A stretch of 22,127 nt of DNA from Hondaea fermentalgiana (GCA_014084085.1 NPFB01000032.1:54654-76780); one strand, 5' to 3'; numbered from the stretch's first letter, positions 1 through 8,885 are shown. Numbers and translations: made by a program. The notes: generated by a model not told the origin, from the sequence alone.

Positions 1-352
1 CGCACGCGACCGCCCGCCCGCCCGCCTCGTCCGAGAGACACGGCCTCGACAATCAATCAACCAGCCTGCCAATCTACCGTTCCTCCGTCAGAAAAAGGCT
101 CCAGGCCGCGCCCCGGCCGCTCGCCGCCGCGCCCGCCGGCTCTGGCCGCGCCGCGCCGCGCCGCGCGCTCGGCTCGCCGTCACGTCTGGTCCGGTCTGGT
201 CTCGTCCGGTCTCGCTCGTCTCGTCTCGTCACGCCGCGGCTGCGACCGGAGAGAATGAATTGATTTGATTCTCCGCGTCTGGGCCAGCGGACCTCGCGGA
301 AGAGCGACGACGGCCGAGCGGCGGGCAGGCAGACTGCGCCTCGGCCGGCCCG

Positions 353-370
353 CCTGCCTGCCTGCCTGCC
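353..370. repeat. (CCTG)n microsatellite
   Basis: About four and a half tandem CCTG units. The same motif recurs at 2697-2727 and 12736-12750. Confidence 0.85.
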
Positions 371-429
371 TCTGCCCTCGGGGTCGGGCCGCGGCCTGGC
401 GGCGACGCTGTATCGCCGTATCGATGAGC

Positions 430-458
430 GGATGGATGGATGGATGGATGGATGGATG
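430..458. repeat. (GGAT)n microsatellite
   Basis: Seven tandem GGAT units with a decayed continuation (GAATGAGATGGATGG). It is read as a Met-Asp-Gly-Trp repeat in one frame, which explains a spurious open frame there. Confidence 0.9.
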
Positions 459-975
459 AATGAGATGGATGGAGTTCTGCTGCGATGCGACGGCGCCTGG
501 GACGACGACGAAGAAGCCCCGCGCTCGCTGCGGCCGCCGCGACGCGCCCGCCTGCCGCCCGCCTGCTGCTGCCTGCCTGCTGCTGCCCCACGAGCGAGCG
601 AGTGGGCGCTGCCTGCGCTCCGTGCGCTGCGCTGCTCGGGATATGGGACTGGCGCGGCCAAGCCAAGGCAAGCAAGCAAGGAAGGCAAGAGAGAGAGTGC
701 GCGTGGGGCGGTGACCGCGCTGGGGGAGAGGAGGCTCTTGCCGCCTTCTTTCCTCTGCTCTGCTGTCGTGGCTCGGCGAGAGTGCTCTGCCTCCGTGGCT
801 TTCCTGCTCTGCCGTCGATCGTCTGCCGGGCGCGGCGCGCGACGGGGCGGACGGCGCGAGAGGAGCGGGCAGGCGGGCATCCGAGGCGCGGTGGCGGGCA
901 CAGTCGCGGACACAGGAGCGGGAACAAAGCAGTCAAACAAACAACTAAACAAAACGGACGAACCAGTCGCTCTCA

Positions 976-1024
976 CAGACAGGCAAACAGACATAGACTG
1001 ACAGACAAACAGACAAACAGACAA

Positions 1025-1070
<46 letters not shown>

Positions 1071-1088
1071 TGACAGACAGGCAGACAC
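976..1088. repeat. (CAGA)n/(CAAA) microsatellite, about 110 bp
   Basis: A long tetranucleotide tract. Alternating CAGA/CAAA units pass into at least nine pure CAGA units, then decay to CTGACAGACAGG. It is the longest pure microsatellite in the left part of the window. Its reverse strand reads as a Cys/Leu/Ser/Val repeat in an open frame. Confidence 0.95.
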
Positions 1089-1236
1089 ACTCACTCACCG
1101 CCGCCCACAGCCGAGGCGGCCGTGCAACAAACACACAGCCAAGCGCTGTGGGGCAGCTGCGGCGGCCGCTGTAGCGACTCTCCTAGACGACGGCCCGGCC
1201 AGCGAGCATGAAACCACGCTTCGCGCGGCCGCCGTT

Positions 1237-1257
1237 CCCTCCCTCCCTCCCTCCCTC
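1237..1257. repeat. (CCCT)n microsatellite
   Basis: Five tandem CCCT units. Confidence 0.85.
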
Positions 1258-1437
1258 TTTATCCCTCGCTCGCATACTCGCGTGCGCGCCGTCGCGGCAG
1301 CTCGTCGCTCGCCTCGAGCTGCGGCGAGGCGCAGGCCTCTCTGTCTCTCTCACTTTCTCTCCGCGGTCGGCGAACGAGTCCAGCGACAAGAAAGCAAGCA
1401 AATCTAGCGAATCGCAAGCGAACAGCAAGCACGCATG

Positions 1438-1459
1438 CAAGCCAAGCCAAGCCAAGCCA
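1438..1459. repeat. (AAGCC)n pentanucleotide repeat
   Basis: Four tandem AAGCC units, with related GCAAG/AGCGA words on both sides (1387-1460). Confidence 0.8.
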
Positions 1460-2097
1460 CGGAGCATGCAGAGGAAAGGTGTCGTGATGGCGCGAAGCGA
1501 ACCTCCTCCGACTACGATGCTGCAGCGCAGCAGCGCAGCCAACTGCGAGCCGAGCAGAGCCGAGCAGAGCAGACATAGCGAAGCTGGCCAAGACGAATCC
1601 AGGGCGAACGAAGCAACAGCAAGCCGCGGCATGCCAAGCGAGCCAAGCCATCCCCAAGCACGTCTGGCTCGGCGCGGGGCGGCGGGAGCACCCAGCACGA
1701 CTAGCTGCCAGCTACACCAGCCGCAGTATCCGCGCGCGGTTCCGTCACGCCGAGATTGCTGCTCCGCGTGACGTGCCGTGCGCGCGAGCCAGCCCCCACC
1801 CTCCAGCTACCGCGCCCTCTGTGGAGCTCACGCCCAGCTACACCGCCACTGGGCCCCCACAATGCCCTCCTGACCCTACGCGCGGTGCTGGACGCTCTTC
1901 TCTGCGGGCACCCCCACTACAAATCGGCGCAAAAAGAAGCTAGCTGCTGGTCGCCGGCGGAGGGGGCGCTGCTCCCCGCCGCCCTGCTCCCCGACGGCCT
2001 CTCCGTCGACCGCGGCCGTCGGCGGGGTCAAAATGGAGCGTCGCCGCGTCCACCGTCAGCGTGTAACTATACACCTTAATTCGCTTGCCCAGAAACA

Positions 2098-2125
2098 GCT
2101 TGCTCGCTTGCTCGCTTGCTTTGCT
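2098..2125. repeat. (GCTTGCTC)n repeat
   Basis: Alternating GCTT and GCTC tetranucleotides. The same alternation appears at 13741-13778. Confidence 0.8.
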
Positions 2126-3193
2126 TTCCCCTTACCCGCCTGTCGTTCACCTCTCGTCACACCTCTTCGCACCAAATCGCATCGATCACATCACATTTCC
2201 TCACATCACCTCCGCGTCACATCGCGAGCTCGCAGCTGTGCTGCAGCGCGCACACAGGCAGCCGAGCCGCCTTGCCTTCCTCCCTCCCAGTCCCTCTGCC
2301 CGCCGACCAGCGACCCCTGCCCGGCAGCGCGTACTCCACGATGGACGGAAGTTGACCGCCGCCCTCGCCGAGGCTCGAGGCACTCCTCCGCGCGCCTACC
2401 CGAGCGAGCGCGAGATCGAGACGCCGAGACGTTGAGACACGGTCAGGGGCGTGACCATCACGACTTTCCGCTCGCTGAAGCCGGGCGCCTTCCTCGAGGC
2501 AGCCCGCCGGACCCCTCCGCCCCTCCACACCGTGCTTCTCCCAGGCGGCCACACCGCGGCGCGCGCTGCGTGACGGTGCTTCCGCCGCTGTTGCAACACC
2601 TTTGCGCGCCGCAGCTCCCGCGCGCGCTAGGCCGCCTTGGAGCCCGGTAGCGCGAGACAGCCAAGTAGCCCGCCCTGGAGCCCGGTAGGGCTAGCTGCCT
2701 GCCTGCCTGCCTCGGCCTGCCTGCCTCGGGCAAGATGGCGCCCGCGCGAGATGGAGAGGCGACACCTTCGTGCGCGGCAGCTGCAGCTGGCTGCTGCGGC
2801 TGCTGCGTCCACCGTGCCTTGACTCGCCATGCGTCCGTCGTTGTTTGGGCTCAAGGGGAGGGGCAAGGATGAAAGGGTCTATACGACAAGAAGTATAGTA
2901 GCCAGCTGGAAAGAGCCTCAGTTCTTCTCGGAACGAGTTCTGAGGGCCCATCCTCGTAGACAACTCTTACTGCCCCGGCACGGCTGTCGTCCGCTCGGGC
3001 GTATGTAAACCTCATCGACGGTCGATCGGTATCCCGCCCGGTCGGCCGTATGCTGGTTGGCTGTTATTGCTGCGCCCTCCTGTGGCCACCGCGCATGAGC
3101 TTGCCTTGTGCTCTCTTCATTGCAAGTGTTCTAAGCACGTAGTATACTACTAGCTTAGTAGTTCAAGGCGGGCCAAGACTCTCTCCGTCAACG

Positions 3194-3200
3194 TATATAT
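3194..3200 (+). promoter_or_regulatory. Possible TATA element of the LRR-IQ-WW gene
   Basis: The word TATATAT followed by a T run lies about 190 bp upstream of the start codon at 3388, in the only A/T-rich patch of the upstream region. The position would suit a core promoter with a leader of about 150 nt. No transcript data are available and TATA use in this lineage is unknown, so this is only a candidate. Confidence 0.3.
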
Positions 3201-3247
3201 TTTTCTGGTCTCCGGAAGCGACCGGCGAGCGCAAGCAGAATTTAGGG

Positions 3248-3268
3248 AGACAGACAGACAGACAGACG
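3248..3268. repeat. (CAGA)n microsatellite in the presumed 5' leader
   Basis: Five tandem CAGA units, between the TATA candidate and the start codon of the large gene. Confidence 0.85.
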
Positions 3269-3387
3269 CGCGTCGCGGCAGCCGCGGGCGAAGCGGGAGA
3301 GGCACGGCCCCGCTCGCTGGTTGGCGCGTTGGCGCGCTTCTTTGGTCTGCTCGCCAAGGGCAAGCTTGAGGCAAGCAGCGCGCCAAG

Positions 3388-6300
3388 ATGCAGCCAAGTG
3401 ACGATGACGACCCGGCGACCACCGGCACCGCCACGACTACCACGCGCTCGCGTCTGCGCACAAATGATTTGGCAAATAGCCCGGCCATGCAGCGTCTCCG
3501 CAAGGCTGCAGACCCCAAAATTGGTCGAGAAGCACTTCACCGCGAAGCCGAACAATTGCGCGCATGGGAAGAAGAACAACGCGAAGAGGCGCAAGATAAC
3601 CTGCTGCTGGCCCACGGAGACAATGTCTCTGCTCACGATGATTTAAGCAACAACAACAACAGCCCCAATGCAGGCCCTAGAAACAACAAGGTCATACTTC
3701 CGGACCTCAGCGCCGTCTTCAAAAAGGCGCAGGAGGCCGCAGGTCTTTCGTTAAGCGAGATCCCAAGCGCCCTCTTTGACGCCGAAGACATCGAGCTCGC
3801 TGTATGGACAGCTCTTGTCGACGACCCCTTTTTGCGGAAACTCGCGCGCAGCAACGAATCTCGCGTCCAAAATGGCGTACCCATCGGCTCTCAGCTGAAA
3901 AGTGCCGCCTTAGATCCAGCCGTCGGTGCTGTCACCTTGCTTTCAAACATGTACGGTAATCGCGCAAGCTCCACGACCGACGCCGACGCAGAAACAGCCA
4001 ACTTGGACGGTGAGGAAAATGACCACGCAACTCACGAAAATCATGGAGAAGCGTTGCCCAGCGATGCGCCCCCTGCGCCATCGGCCTCCGCGCCTCCGCG
4101 CGCGATTCCTGATCGGGTACCCTTTGATGGAATTCGCTCACTCATCATTCCCAATGCGAACAAGGTCACAGACGCAGGTCTTCTTGCGCTCGCGCGTACT
4201 TGTCAAAATCTTCGAAGATTGAACCTTGCCCAGTGCACTCAAATTACAGACGTCGCAGTTCGCGCGCTCGCCAAACAAAACGAGTATCTCGAAGAAGTTG
4301 ATCTGTCCCAATGTCCACACGTCCAGGGCGCAGGACTGGTGACGATCGGAGAATGCTGTCGAAGGCTGCGTGTACTCAGACTGCGCGAGTGCCCCGCCTC
4401 GGAAGAATGGCTTCTCAAACGCATCGCCACTGGTCTCCCCGAGCTGCGCGAGATCGATCTCTCCAGATCTCTCAAGGTCACAGACGACACGATCCGCACG
4501 CTCGCAAATAGGTGTCGCAAGCTCGAAAAAGCGGTCCTCGCGTACTGCCGCGAGCTTTCCGATGTGGCCGTCCTTGCGCTTTCAGAGTGCTGCCCCGGTC
4601 TCGAGCACCTTGACTTGCGACGCAACGCTCTCCGTCACAAAATCACCGATGTCTGTCTGTTGTCACTCGCGGAGCGCTGTCCAGGCTTGAGCACGCTGCT
4701 GCTTGCGGGAAACGACTTTGTCACCGACGTTGGTGTGAGTTGGCTTGCCTCGGGATGCCACGCGCTTGAGAAGCTTACGCTCAATGGTCTCTTCAAAGTT
4801 TCTGATGCTGGAATTCGCGCTCTTGGCGACGGCTGCCCTGAGCTCGTGTGGCTCGACATTTCCGGTCTCAAACAGGTCAGCGATGTAGGCATTCGGTACT
4901 TGGCAGATGGGTGCAAACGCCTCAAGCATCTTGAGTGCGCCAACGTGTACATGCTCACGGACGGTGTGCAGCGCGACTTTGGCATCGAGGGACTCCAAGC
5001 GCTTGTGGGAGCCTGTGCAGATCTCGAATACCTAGGCTTGGCGCAATGCTTTCAAGTCGGGCCTCGCATTCTGCGTCTTTTATCTGAGGGCATCGACCCT
5101 CTTACAGAGCTCAAGTCGAGCAAGCTTGGACACGCTCTAAAAGGACTTTGTCTGCGCAATATGCCGCGTGTCTCGGCATCGGCGCTTGAACCCGTTCTCA
5201 CGGGCCGCGCTTCGGGAACCCTCGTCAAGTTGGACCTCGCCGGCTGCGAGGGAATGCGCGACAGAGTGCTTCGTATTATTGGCCGACACTGTGCCGCGCT
5301 CGAGTCGCTAAGTCTGGCGGGTTGCGCCGAAATTTCGAGCCGTGGAATCACCGCCATGTGTCGCGTCTCGCCACGAGGGCGGCCGCTGCGCGACCTCAAT
5401 CTTTCCGGCTGTCGCCACGTGGGCGACCTTGCCCTCCTCGCGCTCTCCGATGCGGGCTACGATCCAGGACTGCAGCGATTGAATTTCCGAGGATGTGAAG
5501 GCGTCTCTGAGACAGGCCTGGCGTGGTTAGCAGAAAAGGTGCCGACCGTACTCGAGCTCAATGTCTTTGGCTGCAATGCTGTTTCGTATCGCGGCCTACA
5601 GGCCCTTGCAGGCCACTGGAAATACACGCACGTACACAAGGGCGTACAATTTGTGGGCGTGGCCCCAGACGATAAGTGCAGGGACATGCGGTTCATCGAT
5701 GACTACGGCGCCGTGTGGAAAGCCGCCGTGCTTATTCAGAGCACACATCGTGCTCGAATGGCCCGACGCGAAGCTGCGCGACGGCGCGAGATCCGTCTCA
5801 TGCATTGGACCGCGCGACGTCTGCAGGCACACTGGCGTGGCCGCGTCGCGCGCAAGTACGCGATTTTGCGGCGACTGCAGCGACGCAAAGAGATCGAGGC
5901 GGCGACAAAGTTACAGAGTCTCTTTCGCGCGCGCCAGGCGCAAAAAGTTGCCGCGGTCAGACGCGCCGAGGCGCTGGAGCGCCGCCGCCAGGCTGCTGCA
6001 ATCTACATTCAGACGCGCTGGCGCGGCAAACTCGCCAAGGACCTCTTGTACGCCGCGCGCAGGGCTCGACAAGTGTACATTGAAAAGTGTGCGCGTGCCG
6101 CCACGCGCGTGCAGACGCTGTGGCGAGGGCGATTGGGACGCAAGCGCTTTGAGATGCTGCGCGCCGTGCGGCTCGCAAAGTTGGCCGCCGAGGAGGCCGC
6201 CGCGACCAAGCTGCAGAGCATCATGCGTGGACGACGTGAGCGTCGCAGAGCTGCGCAGCGCAAGGAACTGGAAGCGCTCGAGGCGGAGCGCAAGGTGCAG

Positions 6301-8586
6301 GCGAGCATCAAAATGCAACAGGCGGCGCGGGTGCGCTTGGCGCGGAGAAAGCTTGCTCGCAAGCGCGAAGCCGTGGAGGAGAGAGAACGAGCTGCTATCA
6401 AGCTGCAGTGCATGTGGCGTGCGAAAAAGGGAAGCCTTGCTGTACACATGCTGAGGTCTGCCAAACGAGCAGCTGCGTCGGAGAGGGCCGCGCTCAAGGT
6501 GCAGGCCATTTGGCGTGGACGCCAGGGCAAGCTTGCGGTTCAAATGATTCGTCAGGTTCGCGCGGCGCGCGAAGCCGAGCAACAAGCTGCTGCGCAACGC
6601 ATGCAGTGCATGCTTCGAAAACGCCTTGCGCGTCGCAAGGTGGCGGCTGTGCGCGAGGAAAAGCTGGATCGCGAGCGTCGACAGCGCGACCTCGATACGT
6701 GGGCTGCTATTCTCGTGCAAAAACAATATCGAGGACGCATTGGGCGCAAGCGCGCAATTATCTTTCGCGAAGAGCGTAAGCGACGCTGGAAGCAAATGCA
6801 TGATGTCGAGCAGGACCGCCCCTTTTACTACAATCAGGATACGGGCGAGGTGCGCTGGCGCATGCCGCAAGACATGCTTGATCTCCTTCCAAGGCCCGCG
6901 TGCACGAACTGCGAGAGCGTAGATGCGTATGTGGAGTGCGGAACCTGCGCTGAGTTCTTTTGTGAAGCTTGCTGGGGCCAAGTTCATCATGGAGGGTATC
7001 GCAAGGACCACCCTTACCGCGCACTTTACGATGCTTATGGAAAACGCATTGATTATGGCGATGGTGAGTGGCCCTCCATATGGCCTTCTGAAATTGAGCA
7101 AGATGATCGTCTTGGGTGGCACCGTAAATTACGTGCCGAGCAAATGGAGCAAGGTCTGCCGGTTACCGCAGGTATCCCTGATCTGGACCCCGAGGCGGAT
7201 ATAGTACGAGAGGCCGAGAAACGCAGGCGCAAGGAGAGCAAAGATGAGGATTCTCGCCAAGCAGATAGTGAGCCTGAAAGTCTTAGTGACAGTGAGAGTG
7301 AAGCACCGATGAAATCAGAAGGTACGGCGGTGGCTCGATGGCAAAAGCTATGGGATTATGAAAATGAAAGAGAGATCTTTTTGCACAGACAAAAGCAAAA
7401 GGTCCGTTTTGAACGACCTGCAGACTACGAGTCGCCGCGCTTCGAGGATTCATGGAAGGAGTACTTTGATGAGGAAAATCAAGTAGAGTATTGGTACAAT
7501 CTCAAGACGGGTGAATCCACGTACGATAATCCCGCACTTCTCGTGCGGGGCGACGAGGCCTTACCTCCGGATTCTGAAGATGGTGATGGCGAAGCGTGCG
7601 TTGATGAAGAAAAACATGCAGAAGAGTGGGTCAAGGTCTTTCAAGAGGAGACCGGGCGTGCCTTTTACCACAATGCGGCGACAGGGATTTCTGTGTTTGA
7701 GCGACCCGCAGCATACGAGTCGCCGCGCGAAGATCCTGAAGATGCGCGCTACCGACACAATCACCCAACGTGGAGCCGGTATGTGGATGCGTCGTCAGGA
7801 ACGCCATACTATTTCAATCATGAGACACACGCCTCGCAATACGACAGGCCGCCGGGATACGACACCCCACGCGATGACGCGTGGATGAAATTTCATGATG
7901 AATCGGTGGGTCGCGACTATTACTATAATGAGACCTCAGGGGCAACGCAATACATGCGCCCCGATGGATTCGAGACCCCGCGCCCACTTGGCTTTGAAGA
8001 GGGCGCTGATGGCTGGACCAAGTACGTCGATGCTGACTCGGGCGTCATGGTGTACGAGAATACAATCACTGGTGTGCTTCAGTATGAGCGTCCCACAGAC
8101 TTTGACAAGGTTGCGGAGGGAGAAACCGATGGACCTCTACGAGAATCTGGACCTTGGCAAGAGTATCATGACCCAGCATCTGGACACAACTACTACTACA
8201 ACCTTGCCACGGGAGAAAGCACTTACGATATTCCGCTCGAATTTCGCGACGACGCTCACGACGCACAGAAAGATCTTGATGACTTGGACGTGGGCGACGA
8301 TGCTGCCAATACTGACGCATTGGAGGATGACGCGCCCTTTGATGACGTCGCGCATGCCGCATCGTGGGTGAATAACTCTGACTGGTCAAAGTATGGCGTG
8401 GAAAAGTGGCTGACGCGTTTTTTACGCGAGCGCAAGGACTGCAACGAAATAAGTACGCCTGTATTGCGGCCTGAAGTTCAAGCCGTGGTGACTGAAGTTT
8501 GTGAAGAGCTGGGACTTGACTATGTCACGCGCGGGTTTGGGCGCATGCGTTCATTGGTCATCTCCAAGGTGGAGGATTCCTCGTGA
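3388..8586 (+). CDS. Large LRR - IQ - WW - B-box - R3H-like multidomain protein
   Basis: A 1732-residue protein from one uninterrupted frame. The ATG (context CCAAGATGC, A at -3) is the first after an in-frame TGA at 3367-3369. Visible order: charged N-terminus with coiled-coil-like 45-75 and an acidic linker near 190-230; about 19 cysteine-containing LRRs of ~26 residues (AMN1/F-box LRR type, no F-box seen) at 244-743; 11 IQ motifs at 779-1121; a canonical WW with W1134, W1157 and P1160; a B-box-type zinc finger at 1172-1208 (C-x2-C-x8-C-x2-C-x4-C-x2-C-x4-H-x7-H); an acidic Ser/Glu linker near 1285-1312; seven WW-like modules at 1316-1616; and an R3H-like domain at about 1690-1727. Known family roles: LRR, WW and B-box mediate protein contacts, IQ motifs bind calmodulin or myosin-type light chains, R3H binds single-stranded nucleic acid. 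A calmodulin-regulated scaffold is inference. It precedes a ciliary WD40 gene on the same strand. No ortholog is recognised. Confidence 0.93.
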   Translation: MQPSDDDDPATTGTATTTTRSRLRTNDLANSPAMQRLRKAADPKIGREALHREAEQLRAWEEEQREEAQDNLLLAHGDNVSAHDDLSNNNNSPNAGPRNNKVILPDLSAVFKKAQEAAGLSLSEIPSALFDAEDIELAVWTALVDDPFLRKLARSNESRVQNGVPIGSQLKSAALDPAVGAVTLLSNMYGNRASSTTDADAETANLDGEENDHATHENHGEALPSDAPPAPSASAPPRAIPDRVPFDGIRSLIIPNANKVTDAGLLALARTCQNLRRLNLAQCTQITDVAVRALAKQNEYLEEVDLSQCPHVQGAGLVTIGECCRRLRVLRLRECPASEEWLLKRIATGLPELREIDLSRSLKVTDDTIRTLANRCRKLEKAVLAYCRELSDVAVLALSECCPGLEHLDLRRNALRHKITDVCLLSLAERCPGLSTLLLAGNDFVTDVGVSWLASGCHALEKLTLNGLFKVSDAGIRALGDGCPELVWLDISGLKQVSDVGIRYLADGCKRLKHLECANVYMLTDGVQRDFGIEGLQALVGACADLEYLGLAQCFQVGPRILRLLSEGIDPLTELKSSKLGHALKGLCLRNMPRVSASALEPVLTGRASGTLVKLDLAGCEGMRDRVLRIIGRHCAALESLSLAGCAEISSRGITAMCRVSPRGRPLRDLNLSGCRHVGDLALLALSDAGYDPGLQRLNFRGCEGVSETGLAWLAEKVPTVLELNVFGCNAVSYRGLQALAGHWKYTHVHKGVQFVGVAPDDKCRDMRFIDDYGAVWKAAVLIQSTHRARMARREAARRREIRLMHWTARRLQAHWRGRVARKYAILRRLQRRKEIEAATKLQSLFRARQAQKVAAVRRAEALERRRQAAAIYIQTRWRGKLAKDLLYAARRARQVYIEKCARAATRVQTLWRGRLGRKRFEMLRAVRLAKLAAEEAAATKLQSIMRGRRERRRAAQRKELEALEAERKVQASIKMQQAARVRLARRKLARKREAVEERERAAIKLQCMWRAKKGSLAVHMLRSAKRAAASERAALKVQAIWRGRQGKLAVQMIRQVRAAREAEQQAAAQRMQCMLRKRLARRKVAAVREEKLDRERRQRDLDTWAAILVQKQYRGRIGRKRAIIFREERKRRWKQMHDVEQDRPFYYNQDTGEVRWRMPQDMLDLLPRPACTNCESVDAYVECGTCAEFFCEACWGQVHHGGYRKDHPYRALYDAYGKRIDYGDGEWPSIWPSEIEQDDRLGWHRKLRAEQMEQGLPVTAGIPDLDPEADIVREAEKRRRKESKDEDSRQADSEPESLSDSESEAPMKSEGTAVARWQKLWDYENEREIFLHRQKQKVRFERPADYESPRFEDSWKEYFDEENQVEYWYNLKTGESTYDNPALLVRGDEALPPDSEDGDGEACVDEEKHAEEWVKVFQEETGRAFYHNAATGISVFERPAAYESPREDPEDARYRHNHPTWSRYVDASSGTPYYFNHETHASQYDRPPGYDTPRDDAWMKFHDESVGRDYYYNETSGATQYMRPDGFETPRPLGFEEGADGWTKYVDADSGVMVYENTITGVLQYERPTDFDKVAEGETDGPLRESGPWQEYHDPASGHNYYYNLATGESTYDIPLEFRDDAHDAQKDLDDLDVGDDAANTDALEDDAPFDDVAHAASWVNNSDWSKYGVEKWLTRFLRERKDCNEISTPVLRPEVQAVVTEVCEELGLDYVTRGFGRMRSLVISKVEDSS
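4117..5616 (+). other. Leucine-rich repeat domain (residues 244-743)
   Basis: About 19 units follow the pattern of L.xL.L..C..[IV]TD.G..ALA..C..L, for example LRRLNLAQCTQITDVAVRAL. This is the cysteine-containing class found in F-box/LRR proteins and AMN1. Two units carry extra residues, near 532-545 and 575-595. There is no F-box in front of the array. The segment before it is acidic and Ala/Pro-rich instead. Confidence 0.9.
5722..6750 (+). other. Array of 11 IQ motifs (residues 779-1121)
   Basis: Repeated A[AI]..[LIV]Q..[WF]RG/AR..[RK] cores occur at roughly 30-residue spacing, starting with AAVLIQSTHRARMARR and ending with AAILVQKQYRGRIGRKR. The long basic helix would offer a row of calmodulin-like binding sites. 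Several cores lack the canonical Gly (RA instead of RG). Confidence 0.88.
6901..7011 (+). other. B-box-type zinc finger (residues 1172-1208)
   Basis: Cys 1172, 1175, 1184, 1187, 1192, 1195 with His 1200 and 1208 (His 1201 also present) give C-x2-C-x8-C-x2-C-x4-C-x2-C-x4-H-x7-H, the ligand spacing of a B-box type 1 finger. It follows the only fully canonical WW domain of the protein. Confidence 0.75.
7333..8239 (+). other. Seven WW-like modules with Tyr/Phe at the second Trp position
   Basis: Modules begin near residues 1316, 1354, 1412, 1461, 1498, 1542 and 1589. Each shows W...(Y/F)...YYN.xTGxSxYxxP, for example WQEYHDPASGHNYYYN followed by LATGESTYDIP. Four to five are joined by a recurrent linker of the form RP..YESPR. 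The second signature Trp is Tyr or Phe in all seven. The 1316 copy is the most decayed. Confidence 0.85.
8455..8568 (+). other. R3H-like domain (residues about 1690-1727)
   Basis: The C-terminus reads VLRPEVQAVVTEVCEELGLD followed by Y-x4-GFGRMRSLVISK. It fits the R3H pattern R-x3-H...EELGL.h.s.G.G..R.vvv.k. The signature His is Gln here (R1694-x3-Q1698), so nucleic-acid binding may be altered. Recognition is by eye. Confidence 0.55.
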
Positions 8587-8602
8587 TTAACACTGACATT
8601 GC

Positions 8603-8626
8603 AAAAAAAAAAAAAAAAAAAAAAAA
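8603..8626 (+). repeat. A24 homopolymer just after the stop codon
   Basis: Twenty-four consecutive A residues start 17 bp after the TGA of the LRR-IQ-WW gene. It is the longest homopolymer in the window. A T20 tract at 20404-20423 is the nearest equivalent. Confidence 0.95.
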
Positions 8627-8809
8627 CAAGATTGACTTTCTTTTGCATCTTTATTGTTGACAAAAAGTATACGTTGTCGATGGCCGTTACGGTTCTGAAA
8701 GTTCAAACTTTTACGATGCAATGCGTGTTCTGAAGAATCAGTGGAAAAGCAGACAGAGCTGCAAAAAGGTAAAGGAGAGGAAGAATACAGAGCGTGGAGC
8801 TGTGTAGGC

Positions 8810-8825
8810 CGCGCGCGCGCGCGCG
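8810..8825. repeat. (CG)8 dinucleotide run
   Basis: Eight alternating CG steps, about 60 bp upstream of the WD40 start codon. Alternating CG of this length is a known Z-DNA-prone sequence. Confidence 0.85.
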
Positions 8826-8885
8826 GAGGTGTGATTGACGCCTCGGGGATCAAGCGCGTGGCAAGGCAAGTAGAGACGGGAAACG

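Larger units (their letters stand above)
1..3190. other. GC-rich low-complexity intergenic region, no defensible gene
   Basis: This stretch is built largely from degenerate 4- and 5-bp repeats (CGCCC, GTCTC, CTGC, GGAT, CAGA, CCCT, AAGCC, CTTG) in GC-rich sequence. Long frames are open on both strands at once, for example over 74-1174, and translate into Arg/Ala/Ser/Cys-rich monotony. That is what such repeats produce without selection. No homologous domain is recognisable. Between about 2820 and 3190 the composition becomes more ordinary, with A/T runs and few repeats, as expected on approaching a promoter. Short protein-like patches exist (minus strand near 1980-2090; plus strand near 2450-2571) but cannot be tied to a start codon or splice sites. 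Confidence 0.6.
8587..8885. other. Intergenic spacer between the two genes
   Basis: 299 bp must hold the 3' UTR of the LRR gene and the promoter of the WD40 gene. It contains a 24-A tract, a T-rich stretch (8637-8658), a (CG)8 run and no open frame worth reporting. No AATAAA is seen. A TAG at 8871-8873, in frame with the downstream ATG, closes the WD40 frame upstream. Confidence 0.7.

Noticed and set aside
74..1174. Overlapping frames of 160-340 codons on both strands at the left end
   Set aside because: They are translations of CAGA, GGAT and GC-rich repeats with no domain and no mixed composition. Several start at non-ATG codons.
5911..7122. 403-codon minus-strand frame inside the large gene
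   Set aside because: It is an antisense shadow of the IQ-motif region. The plus-strand frame has clear domains.
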